A stretch of 64,000 nucleotides of DNA from a bacterium (lineage in GTDB: Bacteria > Planctomycetota > Planctomycetia > Kolteriales > Kolteriaceae): positions 171,467 to 235,466 of the forward strand of contig JAIELF010000003.1 of the NCBI GenBank assembly GCA_019753235.1, in the 5' to 3' direction. Position 1 is the stretch's first letter. The number at the start of each line of letters is the position of its first letter. Positions 35,301 through 43,705 of the stretch are shown piece by piece. Below the pieces are notes generated by a model that was not told where the DNA came from, did not search any database, and saw only the letters and a list, made by a program, of their open reading frames with translations. Both the position numbers and the translations under genes were made by a program.

Positions 35301-35804
35301 GGCGCGATCGGCCGACCAAGCTATTCCCTTGATCGCACCTTGATGGGCCGTCCGCTCGCCAAGACATTCGCCTGTCTCGGGTGAGAAAATCCGAACAATG
35401 CCATCCCCTCCGAGAGCCAAGATCATCTTCTCATCGGGCGAAACGACGATCGAACTGGCCACAGGCAAGGGGCCGATCGTGCGAGCCGGTTCAATGGGAC
35501 CGATGTTCCAAAGCTTTGCGAGCCGATCGCGCCCCCCCGAAAGGATCTGCTTACCGTCGGGCCGAATAGAAATCGCCAGAACCATATCGCTATGCGGAAT
35601 GATCGACTGAAGTTCGGCTTTACTTGCGACATCCCATCGTCGAAGGGAACGGTCGAAACTGCCCGAGACCAGTTGCTTTCCGTCGGCAGAGTAAGCCACG
35701 CTCGCGACGCCACCTTGATGACCGGCAATTTCCGAGACGCTCTGTCCCCAGGTCGACACCGGCAAGGCCAGCAGCACGAGCAACATCCATCGAATCGTTG
35801 GCAA
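32304..35804 (-). CDS. Giant exported WD40-repeat protein
   Basis: 1166 residues starting at TTG 35804, supported by GGGAG 6 nt upstream and a signal peptide (WMLLVLLALPVSTWGQ). It is almost entirely WD40 blades, at least 15. Examples are HQGGVASVAYSADGKQLVSG, HQGPVRAIAISSDGKSIASG, HKGTVYSASFSSDGTKLLSA and HSDEIYGLSVRPDGGRLATS, each ending in LWN/IWD-type. This is enough for two or three propellers. No enzyme domain is visible, so it is probably a periplasmic scaffold. Its 3' end lies in the hairpin repeat. Confidence 0.85.
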   Translation of the reverse strand: MPTIRWMLLVLLALPVSTWGQSVSEIAGHQGGVASVAYSADGKQLVSGSFDRSLRRWDVASKAELQSIIPHSDMVLAISIRPDGKQILSGGRDRLAKLWNIGPIEPARTIGPLPVASSIVVSPDEKMILALGGDGIVRIFSPETGECLGERTAHQGAIKGIAWSADRATIFTVGDDGQLKAWNSTTGEQAGILPIGAGSAGPIAALSDGSALVNADPSGNRTAWRLPFGSKRALAGSTADVTHLARSGSRLVSFDADASIHVHDIATGNEERVIYPGFATRAFSLATHDPDLLLLAGEDKTLRVFRVSDGSLLSVRAELGDVATAVAFGPMAQSVVWAEPSGIVRRLPYPFTIEYDERVIESHSAAVTSISRGSLTGMMISASADRTVVLRDQLGNPIRSFSLLSPVRQAVLSASEDRLAAVGADNVLRLWLVNGAEQKVIAGAVGGIAFSPDGKWLAFGGAENKAWVLPTDLTAEPRAVATHGGPVLSLAFSPTNAQLATGGADNVIKWVDVTTGTEIRALAGHQGPVRAIAISSDGKSIASGSDDKAVRLWNADSGALTATLAESAAPVTTLAWAADNATLAVGSADNNVRLYQSGILRSMFSATAPASLVFGANPKQIWLARDDNKVHVLTEREPVTVASSTAVVHGLAVTPDGSTLLTAGADTLIRTWEWATGKALRGMAHSSAVTHMTLSPDGSRIASAEASGKIRLASVAGEPLALLEGTLPIQSLTWSIDGSSFLATTGDGQVRQISATGVIVDQSIVAGATTSLILDGAGNRAFAGKDKLLSIEPSARLWQLPGTSAVVSMMGTPAGLVTCFADGTFDVRDSAGAVKISAAIPPIVEASVLADGSAIDVISNDQRIRRVSLADGKVINESSVTPNTMLSLSRTSDGSRLATRLADGSTLLWSAGPSGPPMPGRTVPSPGSAGKVLFANQWLVSSSADNIIRIYSPPAPVLMDLAGHQAAIFGVAYGASGTLAATTSADGSIIIWQTLDGAKRNELKGHKGTVYSASFSSDGTKLLSAGADKEIIVWDLGAGQEVRRLTGASEQLYQVAFLPGDKFVVGAGVDRVVRIWDIETGNVALSMEGHSDEIYGLSVRPDGGRLATSGNAGQVIVWDRATGQKLFETKLPAEAYSVSYRPDGLQLAVGSANGKIYLIDLPDPAR

Positions 35805-35971
35805 ATCATGCTCCCGCGAAAATGCAATCGTGAGCGAAAACGCGGCCCGCCCCTCGGCCCGCGCGAAAGGGAAACTCCCCAGTCGCCTCTATCGGCAAAG
35901 TCTAGCAGGTTTCGCTGGTTTGGGGGGGCCCCAAGACGGGGTCGATTTTTAAGGTGAGAAACCGGCCAGCG

Positions 35972-36367
35972 TCAATTACGACGCGCGTAGCCGGCATGAT
36001 GATAACTTCGGATGTACGATGCGTGAGGATAACGCTTGGGAACCACCGGGGCAGACGGGGCCACTCGCACCGGCGGCGGGCCGAGTCGGCCAACGGTGAA
36101 ACGCTCGATCGCTTGCGGACCGGGGGGAGAAACGCCGCCCGGCATCCACAAAACCCGCCCTTCCAGCCGGCGAGCGCCGTACCCGGGATAGAGGCTCGGC
36201 CCGTGGGTTCGACCCGCATAAGGATTCGGATTGGGGGGATAGAACTCGAAGCGGCCGAAACCGACCTGGAAGCCGCTTCCAATCCGCTCCTGAATGATGA
36301 GATTCTGAGCCCACCCCGTTGCCGGGCAAAGGGACAACAGCACCATCGCGGATAAAAATCGCCCCAT
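35972..36367 (-). CDS. Small exported Pro/Gly/Arg-rich protein
   Basis: 131 residues with a signal peptide (MGRFLSAMVLLSLCPATGWA). The mature part is rich in Pro, Gly, Tyr and Arg (FYPPNPNPYAGRTHGPSLYPGYGARR, later RVAPSAPVVPKRYPHASY), and no domain is recognised. GGAG lies 8 nt before the ATG. The gene reads away from the histone-like gene region. A pair of direct repeats lies just upstream (36411-36441). It may be a wall- or surface-associated protein; function unknown. Confidence 0.6.
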   Translation of the reverse strand: MGRFLSAMVLLSLCPATGWAQNLIIQERIGSGFQVGFGRFEFYPPNPNPYAGRTHGPSLYPGYGARRLEGRVLWMPGGVSPPGPQAIERFTVGRLGPPPVRVAPSAPVVPKRYPHASYIRSYHHAGYARRN

Positions 36368-36410
36368 GGGACCGGCTCCGAGAGAGTTTCCTCCATCGTA
36401 ACTCGGTATG

Positions 36411-36441
36411 GGGGGAAGTCTAGAAAAAGGGGGATGTCTAG
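36411..36441. repeat. Tandem direct repeat, 18-bp period
   Basis: GGGGGAAGTCTAG (36411-36423) and GGGGGATGTCTAG (36429-36441) differ at one base and are offset by 18 bp with AAAAA between. They lie 44-74 bp upstream of the start of the minus-strand gene at 36367, a typical distance for paired regulator sites. Function is inferred from position only. Confidence 0.4.
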
Positions 36442-36451
36442 CGGTACGCCG

Positions 36452-36472
36452 GGGAGAGAAGGATTCTCTCCC
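36452..36472. terminator. Perfect 9-bp hairpin, possible terminator
   Basis: GGGAGAGAA (36452-36460) pairs with TTCTCTCCC (36464-36472) around a GGA loop, about 100 bp downstream of the histone-like gene on the minus strand. There is no U tract on either strand, so it is not a classical intrinsic terminator. It may instead be a transcript-end hairpin or part of the neighbouring regulatory repeats. Confidence 0.3.
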
Positions 36473-36575
36473 TCGAACCGATCACTGCTTCCCAGATACC
36501 CCAGAACTCAGAGTCGAAGAAAAGCATGAGAGGGACTCGGCAGGCTTGCCCCCCCGTTTGTTGGCAGGTGCACCA

Positions 36576-36824
36576 TTACTTCTTCTTGGCCTTTTTCGAT
36601 GCTTTCTTCGCGGTCGGTTTGGCGGCAGGCTTGTTCGCGGGCTTGGCAGCGGATTTCTTCGCCACGGGGGCTGCGGCGGCCTTGGGCGAAGACTTCTTTG
36701 GAGACTTCTTCGTCCCCTTCTTCGCGGTTGCCGACTTCTCCGTCTTAGAACTCGCGGCCGACTTCTTGCCGAAAATCAGATCGAAGTTTGGAACTCCGTA
36801 GCTGCGAATGATGGGACCACCCAC
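36576..36824 (-). CDS. Lys/Ala-rich histone-tail-like protein
   Basis: 82 residues from GTG 36824, with GGAAGG 10 nt upstream; an in-frame TTG at 36881 would add 19 residues. A short N-terminal core (GGPIIRSYGVPNFDLIFGKK) is followed by a low-complexity tail of KK, AAAP, AKKSAAKPANKPAAKP and KKASKKAKKK, like the C-terminal tails of eukaryotic H1 and bacterial HU/Hc1 proteins. It would bind DNA or RNA through charge (inference). The core looks like a conserved short motif and not random sequence. Confidence 0.6.
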   Translation of the reverse strand: MGGPIIRSYGVPNFDLIFGKKSAASSKTEKSATAKKGTKKSPKKSSPKAAAAPVAKKSAAKPANKPAAKPTAKKASKKAKKK

Positions 36825-37189
36825 TTGTCCTGTTCCTTCCTTGTTCGTTCGGGTCGATGCTCCCCGCGAAAACGGGGCCAAAGAGATCTATCGATCCTTG
36901 TTGTACCTCGATCGGCAAGAGACGCAAGCCGAGTTTACTTCTCCCCCGCCCTTAGCCCGTTTTGTCGGAGTCGCCCCGTCGCTGCTTCCTTGCAACATCG
37001 CACAGAACACGTCGCGACCAATGGATCGAAACATCGTTTCTGCAATCCCTCTTTCCTGGTAGAGCCCGCGCGAGGACAACTTGGCGAAGGTTGCGGAAAT
37101 CCCGTTTGTCAAATTTGCAATCGCTGGTATCAGCAAGTGGGCAGTAACCGATCCATGCGTGGATCGGAATGGCCAGGGAGGTCCGAATC
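36825..37189. other. Intergenic region, hairpin near its right end
   Basis: 365 bp between the minus-strand histone-like gene and the plus-strand histidine kinase. No gene is seen. A perfect 8-bp hairpin CCGATCCA-TGCG-TGGATCGG lies at 37148-37167, immediately before an ATG at 37169 and 22 bp before the preferred TTG start at 37190. It could control expression of the kinase gene. Confidence 0.4.
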
Positions 37190-38731
37190 TTGAAGACGCG
37201 TTGGCGGATTCCGCAGAAGCTGGCGGCGGGCCTATTGTTGGTCGTCGGCATGGTGAGTCTGCTGTCGGCTGGCTCGTTTTATGGCCTCTACTCGTATCGT
37301 CAGAGCAACAAGACATTCGACTATCAACGAAAGCAGCTCTACCTGGTCGGCTCACTGGAAGTCACGGTTAGCAATCTGAACTTTCCCAACGATATCGAGC
37401 AGAAGCGGCTCGAATCGCTCGCCAATATCGAAGCTCGCCTTAACCAGTATCGACAAAGTCTCGACCGGGCCGAGGCCGAGGCCTTTACCGACAAAGAATC
37501 CGCCCGCGCTCAACGAGTCGAACTGGCGGCGATGGAAAAACTGGTCTCGCAGATTCGCGAGATCGGCAGTCGAGCCTCCGCAGGTGCGAATGTCGCCTCC
37601 GACAAATGGGGCATTCCTGGGCACGTCCGCGGCAAGGTCGGCGAACTGGTGACCTTGCTGGAACGGCTGCGAGGCATCATCCATGCCGAGGTCAATCACC
37701 GCGTCGAAGCAGACCGAGGCAACTATCGAACAAGTCTTGCGATCGTCTACAGTTCGACGGTGCTGGTCCTGGCGATGCTGTTTCTACTCGTGTGGCTTGG
37801 TTATCGTCTCTTGTTTCATCCGATCCGCGATCTGCACCAGGGGGTCACTCGATTGGCCCAGGGGAATTTTGATTCGCGCGTCGAAGTCGAGAGCGGCGAC
37901 GAAGCACAAGAACTCGGCGAAGCCTTCAACGAAATGGCCGACCGATTGCAAGCGATCTATAAGGATCTCAATCGACAAGTCGAAGTTCGCAGCAGACAAC
38001 TGATTCGCTCCGAACGATTGGCCAGTGTCGGCTTCCTCGCGGCAGGAGTTGCCCACGAAATCAATAATCCGCTTGCCAGCATCGCCTTTTGCGGCGAGGC
38101 GCTCGAGAGTCGAATCAAGCAAATCCTCGAAGAACTCCCTGCCTCGGAAGATGGCGAAGTGATTCAAAACTATTTGCAAATGATCCAACAAGAGGCCTTC
38201 CGCTGCAAAACGATTACCGAGAAGCTCCTCGATTTCTCTCGTGCAGGCGAACCAGAACGGATCGATACCGACGCTCTGGCGATGATCCGAAGCGTCATTG
38301 AGATGGTTCAGCACATGGGGCGAACAAAATCGAAGAAGGTAATCTTCGAGCCCAGCGAACCGGTCGTCGCGCGCGTCAATCCTCAAGAACTCAAGCAAGT
38401 ACTACTGAACCTTGTCATCAATGCGCTCGAAAGCATCGACGACGGGGGTGAGGTCCGCATTCGGGCTGCACAGAAAGAGGGATGGGTGGAGATCAAGGTG
38501 GAAGACAACGGTTGTGGTATGACCGAAGACGTGCTCGAGAATCTATTCGAACCGTTCTACACCCGAAGCCGAAGCGGCAAGGGAACCGGGCTGGGACTTT
38601 CGATCAGCCATCTGATCATCAGCCAGCACGGCGGCTCGATTGTTCCTTTCAGCGAAGGTCCCAACAAGGGGGCCGTGATGACCGTCAAACTTCCTGTTCG
38701 GCCGCAGATCGCCCTGCGAAAGGCCGCGTAA
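37190..38731 (+). CDS. Membrane sensor histidine kinase (NtrB-like output)
   Basis: 513 residues from TTG 37190, favoured because GGGAGG precedes it by 8 nt; ATG 37169 lies directly after a hairpin and has a weak site. The order is membrane helix (about 13-33), outside coiled-coil-rich sensor (about 35-180), second helix (about 183-206), HAMP (about 207-260), HisKA with the phospho-His in GVAHEINNPLASI (about His289), and the ATPase domain NLVINALESID, VEDNGCGM, LFEPFYT and GKGTGLGLSIS. It autophosphorylates and passes phosphate to the sigma-54 activator 128 bp downstream. Confidence 0.92.
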   Translation: MKTRWRIPQKLAAGLLLVVGMVSLLSAGSFYGLYSYRQSNKTFDYQRKQLYLVGSLEVTVSNLNFPNDIEQKRLESLANIEARLNQYRQSLDRAEAEAFTDKESARAQRVELAAMEKLVSQIREIGSRASAGANVASDKWGIPGHVRGKVGELVTLLERLRGIIHAEVNHRVEADRGNYRTSLAIVYSSTVLVLAMLFLLVWLGYRLLFHPIRDLHQGVTRLAQGNFDSRVEVESGDEAQELGEAFNEMADRLQAIYKDLNRQVEVRSRQLIRSERLASVGFLAAGVAHEINNPLASIAFCGEALESRIKQILEELPASEDGEVIQNYLQMIQQEAFRCKTITEKLLDFSRAGEPERIDTDALAMIRSVIEMVQHMGRTKSKKVIFEPSEPVVARVNPQELKQVLLNLVINALESIDDGGEVRIRAAQKEGWVEIKVEDNGCGMTEDVLENLFEPFYTRSRSGKGTGLGLSISHLIISQHGGSIVPFSEGPNKGAVMTVKLPVRPQIALRKAA

Positions 38732-38859
38732 GAGGAGACGATTCATTTGTCGGCCGGGCTACGAACAGCTCAGACATGCCGATTTGGGGCGGGTGAGATT
38801 CAAACTGGAAACTCTCTCCATAGTCCCCGGGGATCACAAACTTACTGAGGTAGACATCG

Positions 38860-40317
38860 ATGGTGAAACCAAACGTTCGAAAGCTTCGCATTCTTTTTGC
38901 TGACGATGAGACGTCGCTTCGCGAGTTGATGCGACTGGAACTTCCTCGGCTCGGTCACGAAGTCGTGGTTTGCGACGATGGCAAGGCCGCCGTCGCCGCG
39001 GTCGAGAAGTCCTCGTTCGATGTCGCCCTCCTGGATATCCGGATGCCCGGTTTGACGGGTATCGAAGCGCTCCGCAAGATTCGCGAGATCGCACCCGATA
39101 CCGAAGTCATCTTGCTGACCGGCCATGCCACGGTCGATACCGCCGTCGAGTCGATGCGCCATGGCGCTTTTGATTACCTGACCAAGCCTTGCAAGATGAC
39201 CGAACTGGAAGTTGTTCTCAGCCGGGTCGTCGAAAAGCGGCAACTCATGCACAAGACCATCGCTTTGGAAAGCCGACTCAAAGCGGCCGAGGGAGGGACG
39301 AAGCTCATCGGCCAATCCGCCTCGATGCGACGCGTCAACGACATCATTGGAAAGGTCGCTCCTACGGACTCCACCGTGCTGATTCTGGGGGAGACGGGGA
39401 CCGGGAAAGAAGTGGTCGCCCGGACGCTGCACGAACAGAGTCAGCGCGTCAACATGCCCTTCATTCCCGTCAATTGCGGCGCCCTACCGGAACATCTGGT
39501 GGAAAGCGAACTTTTCGGCCACCGCAAGGGGGCCTTCACCGGCGCGGATCAAAACCGCAAGGGACTCTTCGAGGTTGCCGACGGTGGGACACTCTTTCTG
39601 GATGAAGTGGGTGAACTTCCTAAGGGAATGCAGGCGAAACTGCTGCGGTTCCTAGAGTCGCGCGAGATCCGCCGTGTCGGCGAGAACGAACCGTTCAAGG
39701 TCGATGTCCGCGTCCTGTGTGCCACCAATCGCGACCTGCATGAGATGGTCGCCCGGGATGAGTTTCGCGAGGACCTCTATTTCCGAATCAACACCTTTGA
39801 AGTTCGACTCCCTTCGCTGCGCGATCGGCGCGACGACATATCAGCATTGGCCGAGCATCTTCTCATGCGGGCCGCCAAAGGTAAGAATGTGACAGGACGA
39901 CTCTCGCCCGACGCGATCAAGGTCCTTGAATCGCACGACTGGCCGGGCAACATCCGCGAACTTGCCAACGTGATGGAGTATGCGATGATCCTTTCGGGTG
40001 GATCATCGATCACGCCCGAACATCTCCCCTCGCATTTGCGAGGCAAGGTCATCACCACTGCCAGTGCATCCAGCACAGGTGTACCCAATGGAGGTGCACC
40101 CGGCGCAGGTTCGGTATCGACCGGTTTGGCACCGGCAGTGTTGTTACCCAGCGGACCGGTCATCTCGCTTCACGAACTCGAGATGCAATACATCCAGAAG
40201 GCACTGGAACAGAATCAAGGGAACAAGCCCGAGACGGCTCGGCAACTCGGGATCAGCCTCAAAACGCTGTACAACAAGATCAACATGCTCACCGATTCGG
40301 GCGCGATGGCAGGTTAG
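38860..40317 (+). CDS. Sigma-54-dependent response regulator (NtrC family)
   Basis: 485 residues. The receiver has acidic Asp15/16, phospho-Asp59 (VALLDIRMPG) and Lys in LTKP. The AAA+ domain has Walker A GETGTGKE (177-184), GAFTGA (224-229), which contacts sigma-54, and Walker B GGTLFLDEVGEL. A Ser/Gly/Pro-rich linker (about 405-430) leads to a Fis-type helix-turn-helix (KPETARQLGISLKTLYNKI). It activates sigma-54 promoters when phosphorylated by the preceding kinase. Its target genes are not visible here. Confidence 0.95.
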   Translation: MVKPNVRKLRILFADDETSLRELMRLELPRLGHEVVVCDDGKAAVAAVEKSSFDVALLDIRMPGLTGIEALRKIREIAPDTEVILLTGHATVDTAVESMRHGAFDYLTKPCKMTELEVVLSRVVEKRQLMHKTIALESRLKAAEGGTKLIGQSASMRRVNDIIGKVAPTDSTVLILGETGTGKEVVARTLHEQSQRVNMPFIPVNCGALPEHLVESELFGHRKGAFTGADQNRKGLFEVADGGTLFLDEVGELPKGMQAKLLRFLESREIRRVGENEPFKVDVRVLCATNRDLHEMVARDEFREDLYFRINTFEVRLPSLRDRRDDISALAEHLLMRAAKGKNVTGRLSPDAIKVLESHDWPGNIRELANVMEYAMILSGGSSITPEHLPSHLRGKVITTASASSTGVPNGGAPGAGSVSTGLAPAVLLPSGPVISLHELEMQYIQKALEQNQGNKPETARQLGISLKTLYNKINMLTDSGAMAG

Positions 40318-40343
40318 CATCGTCCCACGGAAACCTAAAGGAA

Positions 40344-41657
40344 TCAGGAAAGACTCTCGGCCGCCAGCCAAGCGGTGCTGAAGGCAGACTGAAAGTTGTA
40401 GCCGCCGATCCATCCGTCCAGATCGAGAACCTCGCCGACGATAAAGAGATTGGGAACGATTCGGCTCTGCATCGATTTGGGGTCAACTTCGCCTAGCGTC
40501 ACGCCGCCCGCGGTGACCTCCGCTTTCGTGAAGCCACGCGTACCCGTGACGGGAATATCGACACCCTTAAACGTGACGACCAAACGTCGCCGATCTTCGC
40601 GCGATAGTTCCGCGGCTCGCAGGTCAGGCGGCACACCGACCACGCGCAACAATTGATCGACCAGACGATGCGGAAGAGATTCCGGAAGAAGCTTCGCCAA
40701 TGATCGACTTCCGTGGGCTTCGCATTGATACCGAAGCCCTTCATCCAATTGTTCCAGCGAGACTCCCGGCACAAGGTCGGCAACAAGCAAGGTTAAGTGC
40801 GGACTGGACGACGATGTCACCGCTCGCGACACATCCAGCGCGACCGGACCTGTCAAGCCGAAGTGCGCCAGCAACAACGATCCACGACGTTCCGCCAGGG
40901 GCTTCTTCCTCGCAAAGGAAAGCCTTTCAAGCGGATCGCGCCGTGATTCCCAATCCTCTCTTTTGACAACACGCATCGTCACATCCGGAAGCGTGATACC
41001 ACTGAGGTCCTTCACCCATTCCGCACTTGATGTGATCGGCACTAACGAAGGTCGAGGAGTGACAATGGTATGTCCCATCTCGGCGAGCCAACGGTAACCA
41101 TCCCCCGTGGTACCACATCCGGGATACGACTGCCCGCCGGTCGAGACGATCAGCCTCGCCGCTTTCACGCTCTGGTTAGTCGTCTGGATGACAAAGCCCC
41201 CGGCATGCTGTTCGATACTTTGAACAGACTCACGCAAACGAAGCGACGCTTGGCTGCGATGAAGCCGGGCCAGCAATGCCTGTTGCACATCAAGGGCTCG
41301 ATCGCTTTGGGGAAAGATTTTGCCGGTCGATTCGATTTTGGTTTGAACACCCTCGGCATGAAAGAGGGAGACGACATCCGCCGGGCTCAACGCCGACAAC
41401 GCATCGCGAAGGAATCGACCTTGTCGACCAAAGGCTTGCATGATGCCGGCCGCATCGGTGTCGTGCGTGATGTTGCAGCGGGTCCCGCCCGACATCAAGA
41501 TTTTGACGCCGGGCTTCGCATTTTTCTCGAGCAATACCGTCCGAAAGCCCCGTTCGGCCGAGCGGATTGCGGCCAAAAGGCCTGACGCTCCCGCGCCGAT
41601 GACCGCCACATCCCAGCAATGGGAGTCATTCGCGAACGAGCCCGACTCCCCCGACAA
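40344..41657 (-). CDS. HI0933/YhiN-type FAD-dependent oxidoreductase
   Basis: 437 residues from TTG 41657, 2 bp after the rseP stop. The dinucleotide motif is DVAVIGAGASGLLAAIRSAERG, followed by LLEKNAKPGVKILMSGGTRCNIT, the family's hallmark second block. Later come VSTGGQSYPGCGTTGDGYRWLAEMGH and the C-terminal MQSRIVPNLFIVGEVLDLDGWIGGYNFQ, which closes the FAD site. Function is not firmly known; relatives are annotated BaiN-like or YhiN. It is translated right behind rseP. Confidence 0.88.
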   Translation of the reverse strand: MSGESGSFANDSHCWDVAVIGAGASGLLAAIRSAERGFRTVLLEKNAKPGVKILMSGGTRCNITHDTDAAGIMQAFGRQGRFLRDALSALSPADVVSLFHAEGVQTKIESTGKIFPQSDRALDVQQALLARLHRSQASLRLRESVQSIEQHAGGFVIQTTNQSVKAARLIVSTGGQSYPGCGTTGDGYRWLAEMGHTIVTPRPSLVPITSSAEWVKDLSGITLPDVTMRVVKREDWESRRDPLERLSFARKKPLAERRGSLLLAHFGLTGPVALDVSRAVTSSSSPHLTLLVADLVPGVSLEQLDEGLRYQCEAHGSRSLAKLLPESLPHRLVDQLLRVVGVPPDLRAAELSREDRRRLVVTFKGVDIPVTGTRGFTKAEVTAGGVTLGEVDPKSMQSRIVPNLFIVGEVLDLDGWIGGYNFQSAFSTAWLAAESLS

Positions 41658-41659
41658 CC

Positions 41660-43705
41660 CTACATCCCCTGAAAGAATAGATTCTTGATGTCGAGGTAAA
41701 TGACGAATCCCATCAGCGCGAGAATACACGCAAAGCCGACACGGGTGATCGCCTCAAGGATACGTTCGTTTGGCTTTCGGCGGAAGATCCCCTCGTAGAG
41801 AAGAAACACCATGTGCCCGCCGTCGAGAACGGGAATCGGCAAGAAGTTCACCACGGCTAGGTTGACGTTGATCAGACCGATCAATCGAAGCAGCGTCATG
41901 AAGTCTTCCGAGACGACATACGCGGTGTAACCCAAACGAAGCGGGCCGCTCAAGAGGTCCGCATCGAGATCCCGCAGAATTAATCCACGCAGCGTCATGT
42001 AGACGGTGGTCATCGTGTTCAGCGTGTAATCCATCCCCAAGACGAGCGCTTCCCAAACGGAATCGGCCTGGAGGATTTTGCGCTCGTTGAAGAAATTAAT
42101 GCCTCGAAGTTGAATCGGCCAGGTCTTGTCCGGCACCGGAACAAGTTCAACCTCGATCGTGTCGTTGGTCGTCCCTTCGCCGGGACGAGTGAGCGTCAGT
42201 CGCACTTTTTTGACTTCCGGATTCTGCATCCCCCAGAACGAACCGGCCCATCCTTTCTCACCGGTTTTGAAAGGGACGCTTTCGAGTTCGCCTGTCGGCT
42301 CGGTTGCAGTCTCCTTGTTCTCCTTCGAACCGAACCACTTGCTCCAAAAGCTTTGCTTGACTTCGACAGGCTTAGGAACGAAATAATCGACGCGCGTCAC
42401 GACATCGCCGGGCTTGATCTTACCCGACTCAGCCGCGGGGCTGCCCGGTTCAATCGAATGGACAACTGTTCCGACTCCGTAAGCGATCCCAAGCGACGGA
42501 ATGCTCATAGCCGTTTCCAGCGGAAAGATCAGATGAGGAAAATCGTTCCACGCAGGAACAGCCTTGGGTGTGACATAAACCTTGATCTCCTCGGAATTAC
42601 GCGATTTTCGGAACAGCGTCAGTTCGACTTTCTGTCCCGCTTTATCCGCGATGAGGTCGGCCAGACGCATTGGATCAAGTTCGGTCTCGCCGTTGACGGC
42701 GCGGATGACGTCGTCCGGCTCAATGGGGTGTGGCTGGCCCGACTCACCCACCGCGAGCGCCGCCGGCGAGTTGGCTTGCACGGCCGAGATCGGTCCCATC
42801 GTCATCCGCAACCCGATCGTGCGAACGAACGCAGGCGCAACCGTGATAACCTCTTTCGGCCCGGGCGTTTTGCTGGATGACTTTCTCTGAACCTCGACGG
42901 TGACCGGATCGCGTCGCTTCTGATACATCAGAGAATCGAACTCTTGATAGGTCGCGACTGCTTGACCATCCACGGCCAGAACGCGATCGCCAAGCTCGAA
43001 GCCCGGCGACTTCGCGGAATTGGCTGGCGAACCCTCGGCAGTAGCAACCGCGCCCGGGACATCGGGAATATTCAAATCCAACGATTGCACCACACCAATC
43101 ACAGGGCGATTCATCTTCGCGGGTGAAACATCAAACGAAACAGGCTCACCTTTTCGTTCGACGACCAGATGAACCGATTCAGTCCCAGGGCGAGTGAACA
43201 TCACCTGTTTTTGAAAAGTTTCGTAGCTTGGGTGTGGATGGCCGTTGACTTTGATGATGCGGTCGCCCGGTTCGAGCCCCGCCTTCCATGCCGGCCAACC
43301 AGGCGTCACCGATCCGACGCTCGCGGGAGAATAAGGAACACCGACCCGGTACGCGATGGCGAAACAGATCAAGCCGAACAGGATGTTCATCACCACGCCG
43401 GCTGAAATGATCGCCATTCGCTGTGGGACGGATTTGTTTTGGTACGATCGCGGATCGCTGGAACCTTGGTCGGCTCCCGGCATATCGCTTTGGCCGAGCA
43501 TTTTGACGTAGCCCCCCAGCGGAATCGCCGAGATCGCGTACTCGGTATCCCCCCGTTTGAAGCTCAATAACACCGGACCGAAGCCGATCGAAAATCGCTC
43601 GACCAGAACGCCGCACCAGCGCGCGACGGCAAAGTGCCCCAGTTCGTGCACGAAGATGACAAGCCCGAGAAAGAAAACAATTTCGATTAAACGGACGGGG
43701 TCCAA
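41660..43705 (-). CDS. rseP: Site-2 intramembrane metalloprotease RseP with about four PDZ-like units
   Basis: 681 residues from TTG 43705 (GGAGG 7 nt upstream), overlapping the end of dxr by 19 bp. The zinc motif HELGH is at 20-24 in the first helix, and the second metal segment FLPIPVLDGGH is at about 620-631. Between them lie about four PDZ-like repeats (with GDRIIKVNG, GDRVLAVDG, DDVIRAVNG and GDVVTRVDY), against two in E. coli RseP (about 450 residues). It cleaves membrane anti-sigma factors or signal-peptide remnants. Confidence 0.92.
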   Translation of the reverse strand: MDPVRLIEIVFFLGLVIFVHELGHFAVARWCGVLVERFSIGFGPVLLSFKRGDTEYAISAIPLGGYVKMLGQSDMPGADQGSSDPRSYQNKSVPQRMAIISAGVVMNILFGLICFAIAYRVGVPYSPASVGSVTPGWPAWKAGLEPGDRIIKVNGHPHPSYETFQKQVMFTRPGTESVHLVVERKGEPVSFDVSPAKMNRPVIGVVQSLDLNIPDVPGAVATAEGSPANSAKSPGFELGDRVLAVDGQAVATYQEFDSLMYQKRRDPVTVEVQRKSSSKTPGPKEVITVAPAFVRTIGLRMTMGPISAVQANSPAALAVGESGQPHPIEPDDVIRAVNGETELDPMRLADLIADKAGQKVELTLFRKSRNSEEIKVYVTPKAVPAWNDFPHLIFPLETAMSIPSLGIAYGVGTVVHSIEPGSPAAESGKIKPGDVVTRVDYFVPKPVEVKQSFWSKWFGSKENKETATEPTGELESVPFKTGEKGWAGSFWGMQNPEVKKVRLTLTRPGEGTTNDTIEVELVPVPDKTWPIQLRGINFFNERKILQADSVWEALVLGMDYTLNTMTTVYMTLRGLILRDLDADLLSGPLRLGYTAYVVSEDFMTLLRLIGLINVNLAVVNFLPIPVLDGGHMVFLLYEGIFRRKPNERILEAITRVGFACILALMGFVIYLDIKNLFFQGM

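Noticed and set aside
37081..37094. TTGGCGAAGGTTGC, a sigma-54-like -24/-12 site upstream of the histidine kinase
   Set aside because: The GG and GC elements are separated by 8 bases where sigma-54 promoters need 10.
40060..40120. Short near-repeats (GGTGTACCCAATGG / GGTGCACCCGGCG) in the NtrC-type gene
   Set aside because: They encode the Gly/Ala/Pro linker between the AAA+ and DNA-binding domains; low complexity explains them, so this is not a repeat element.
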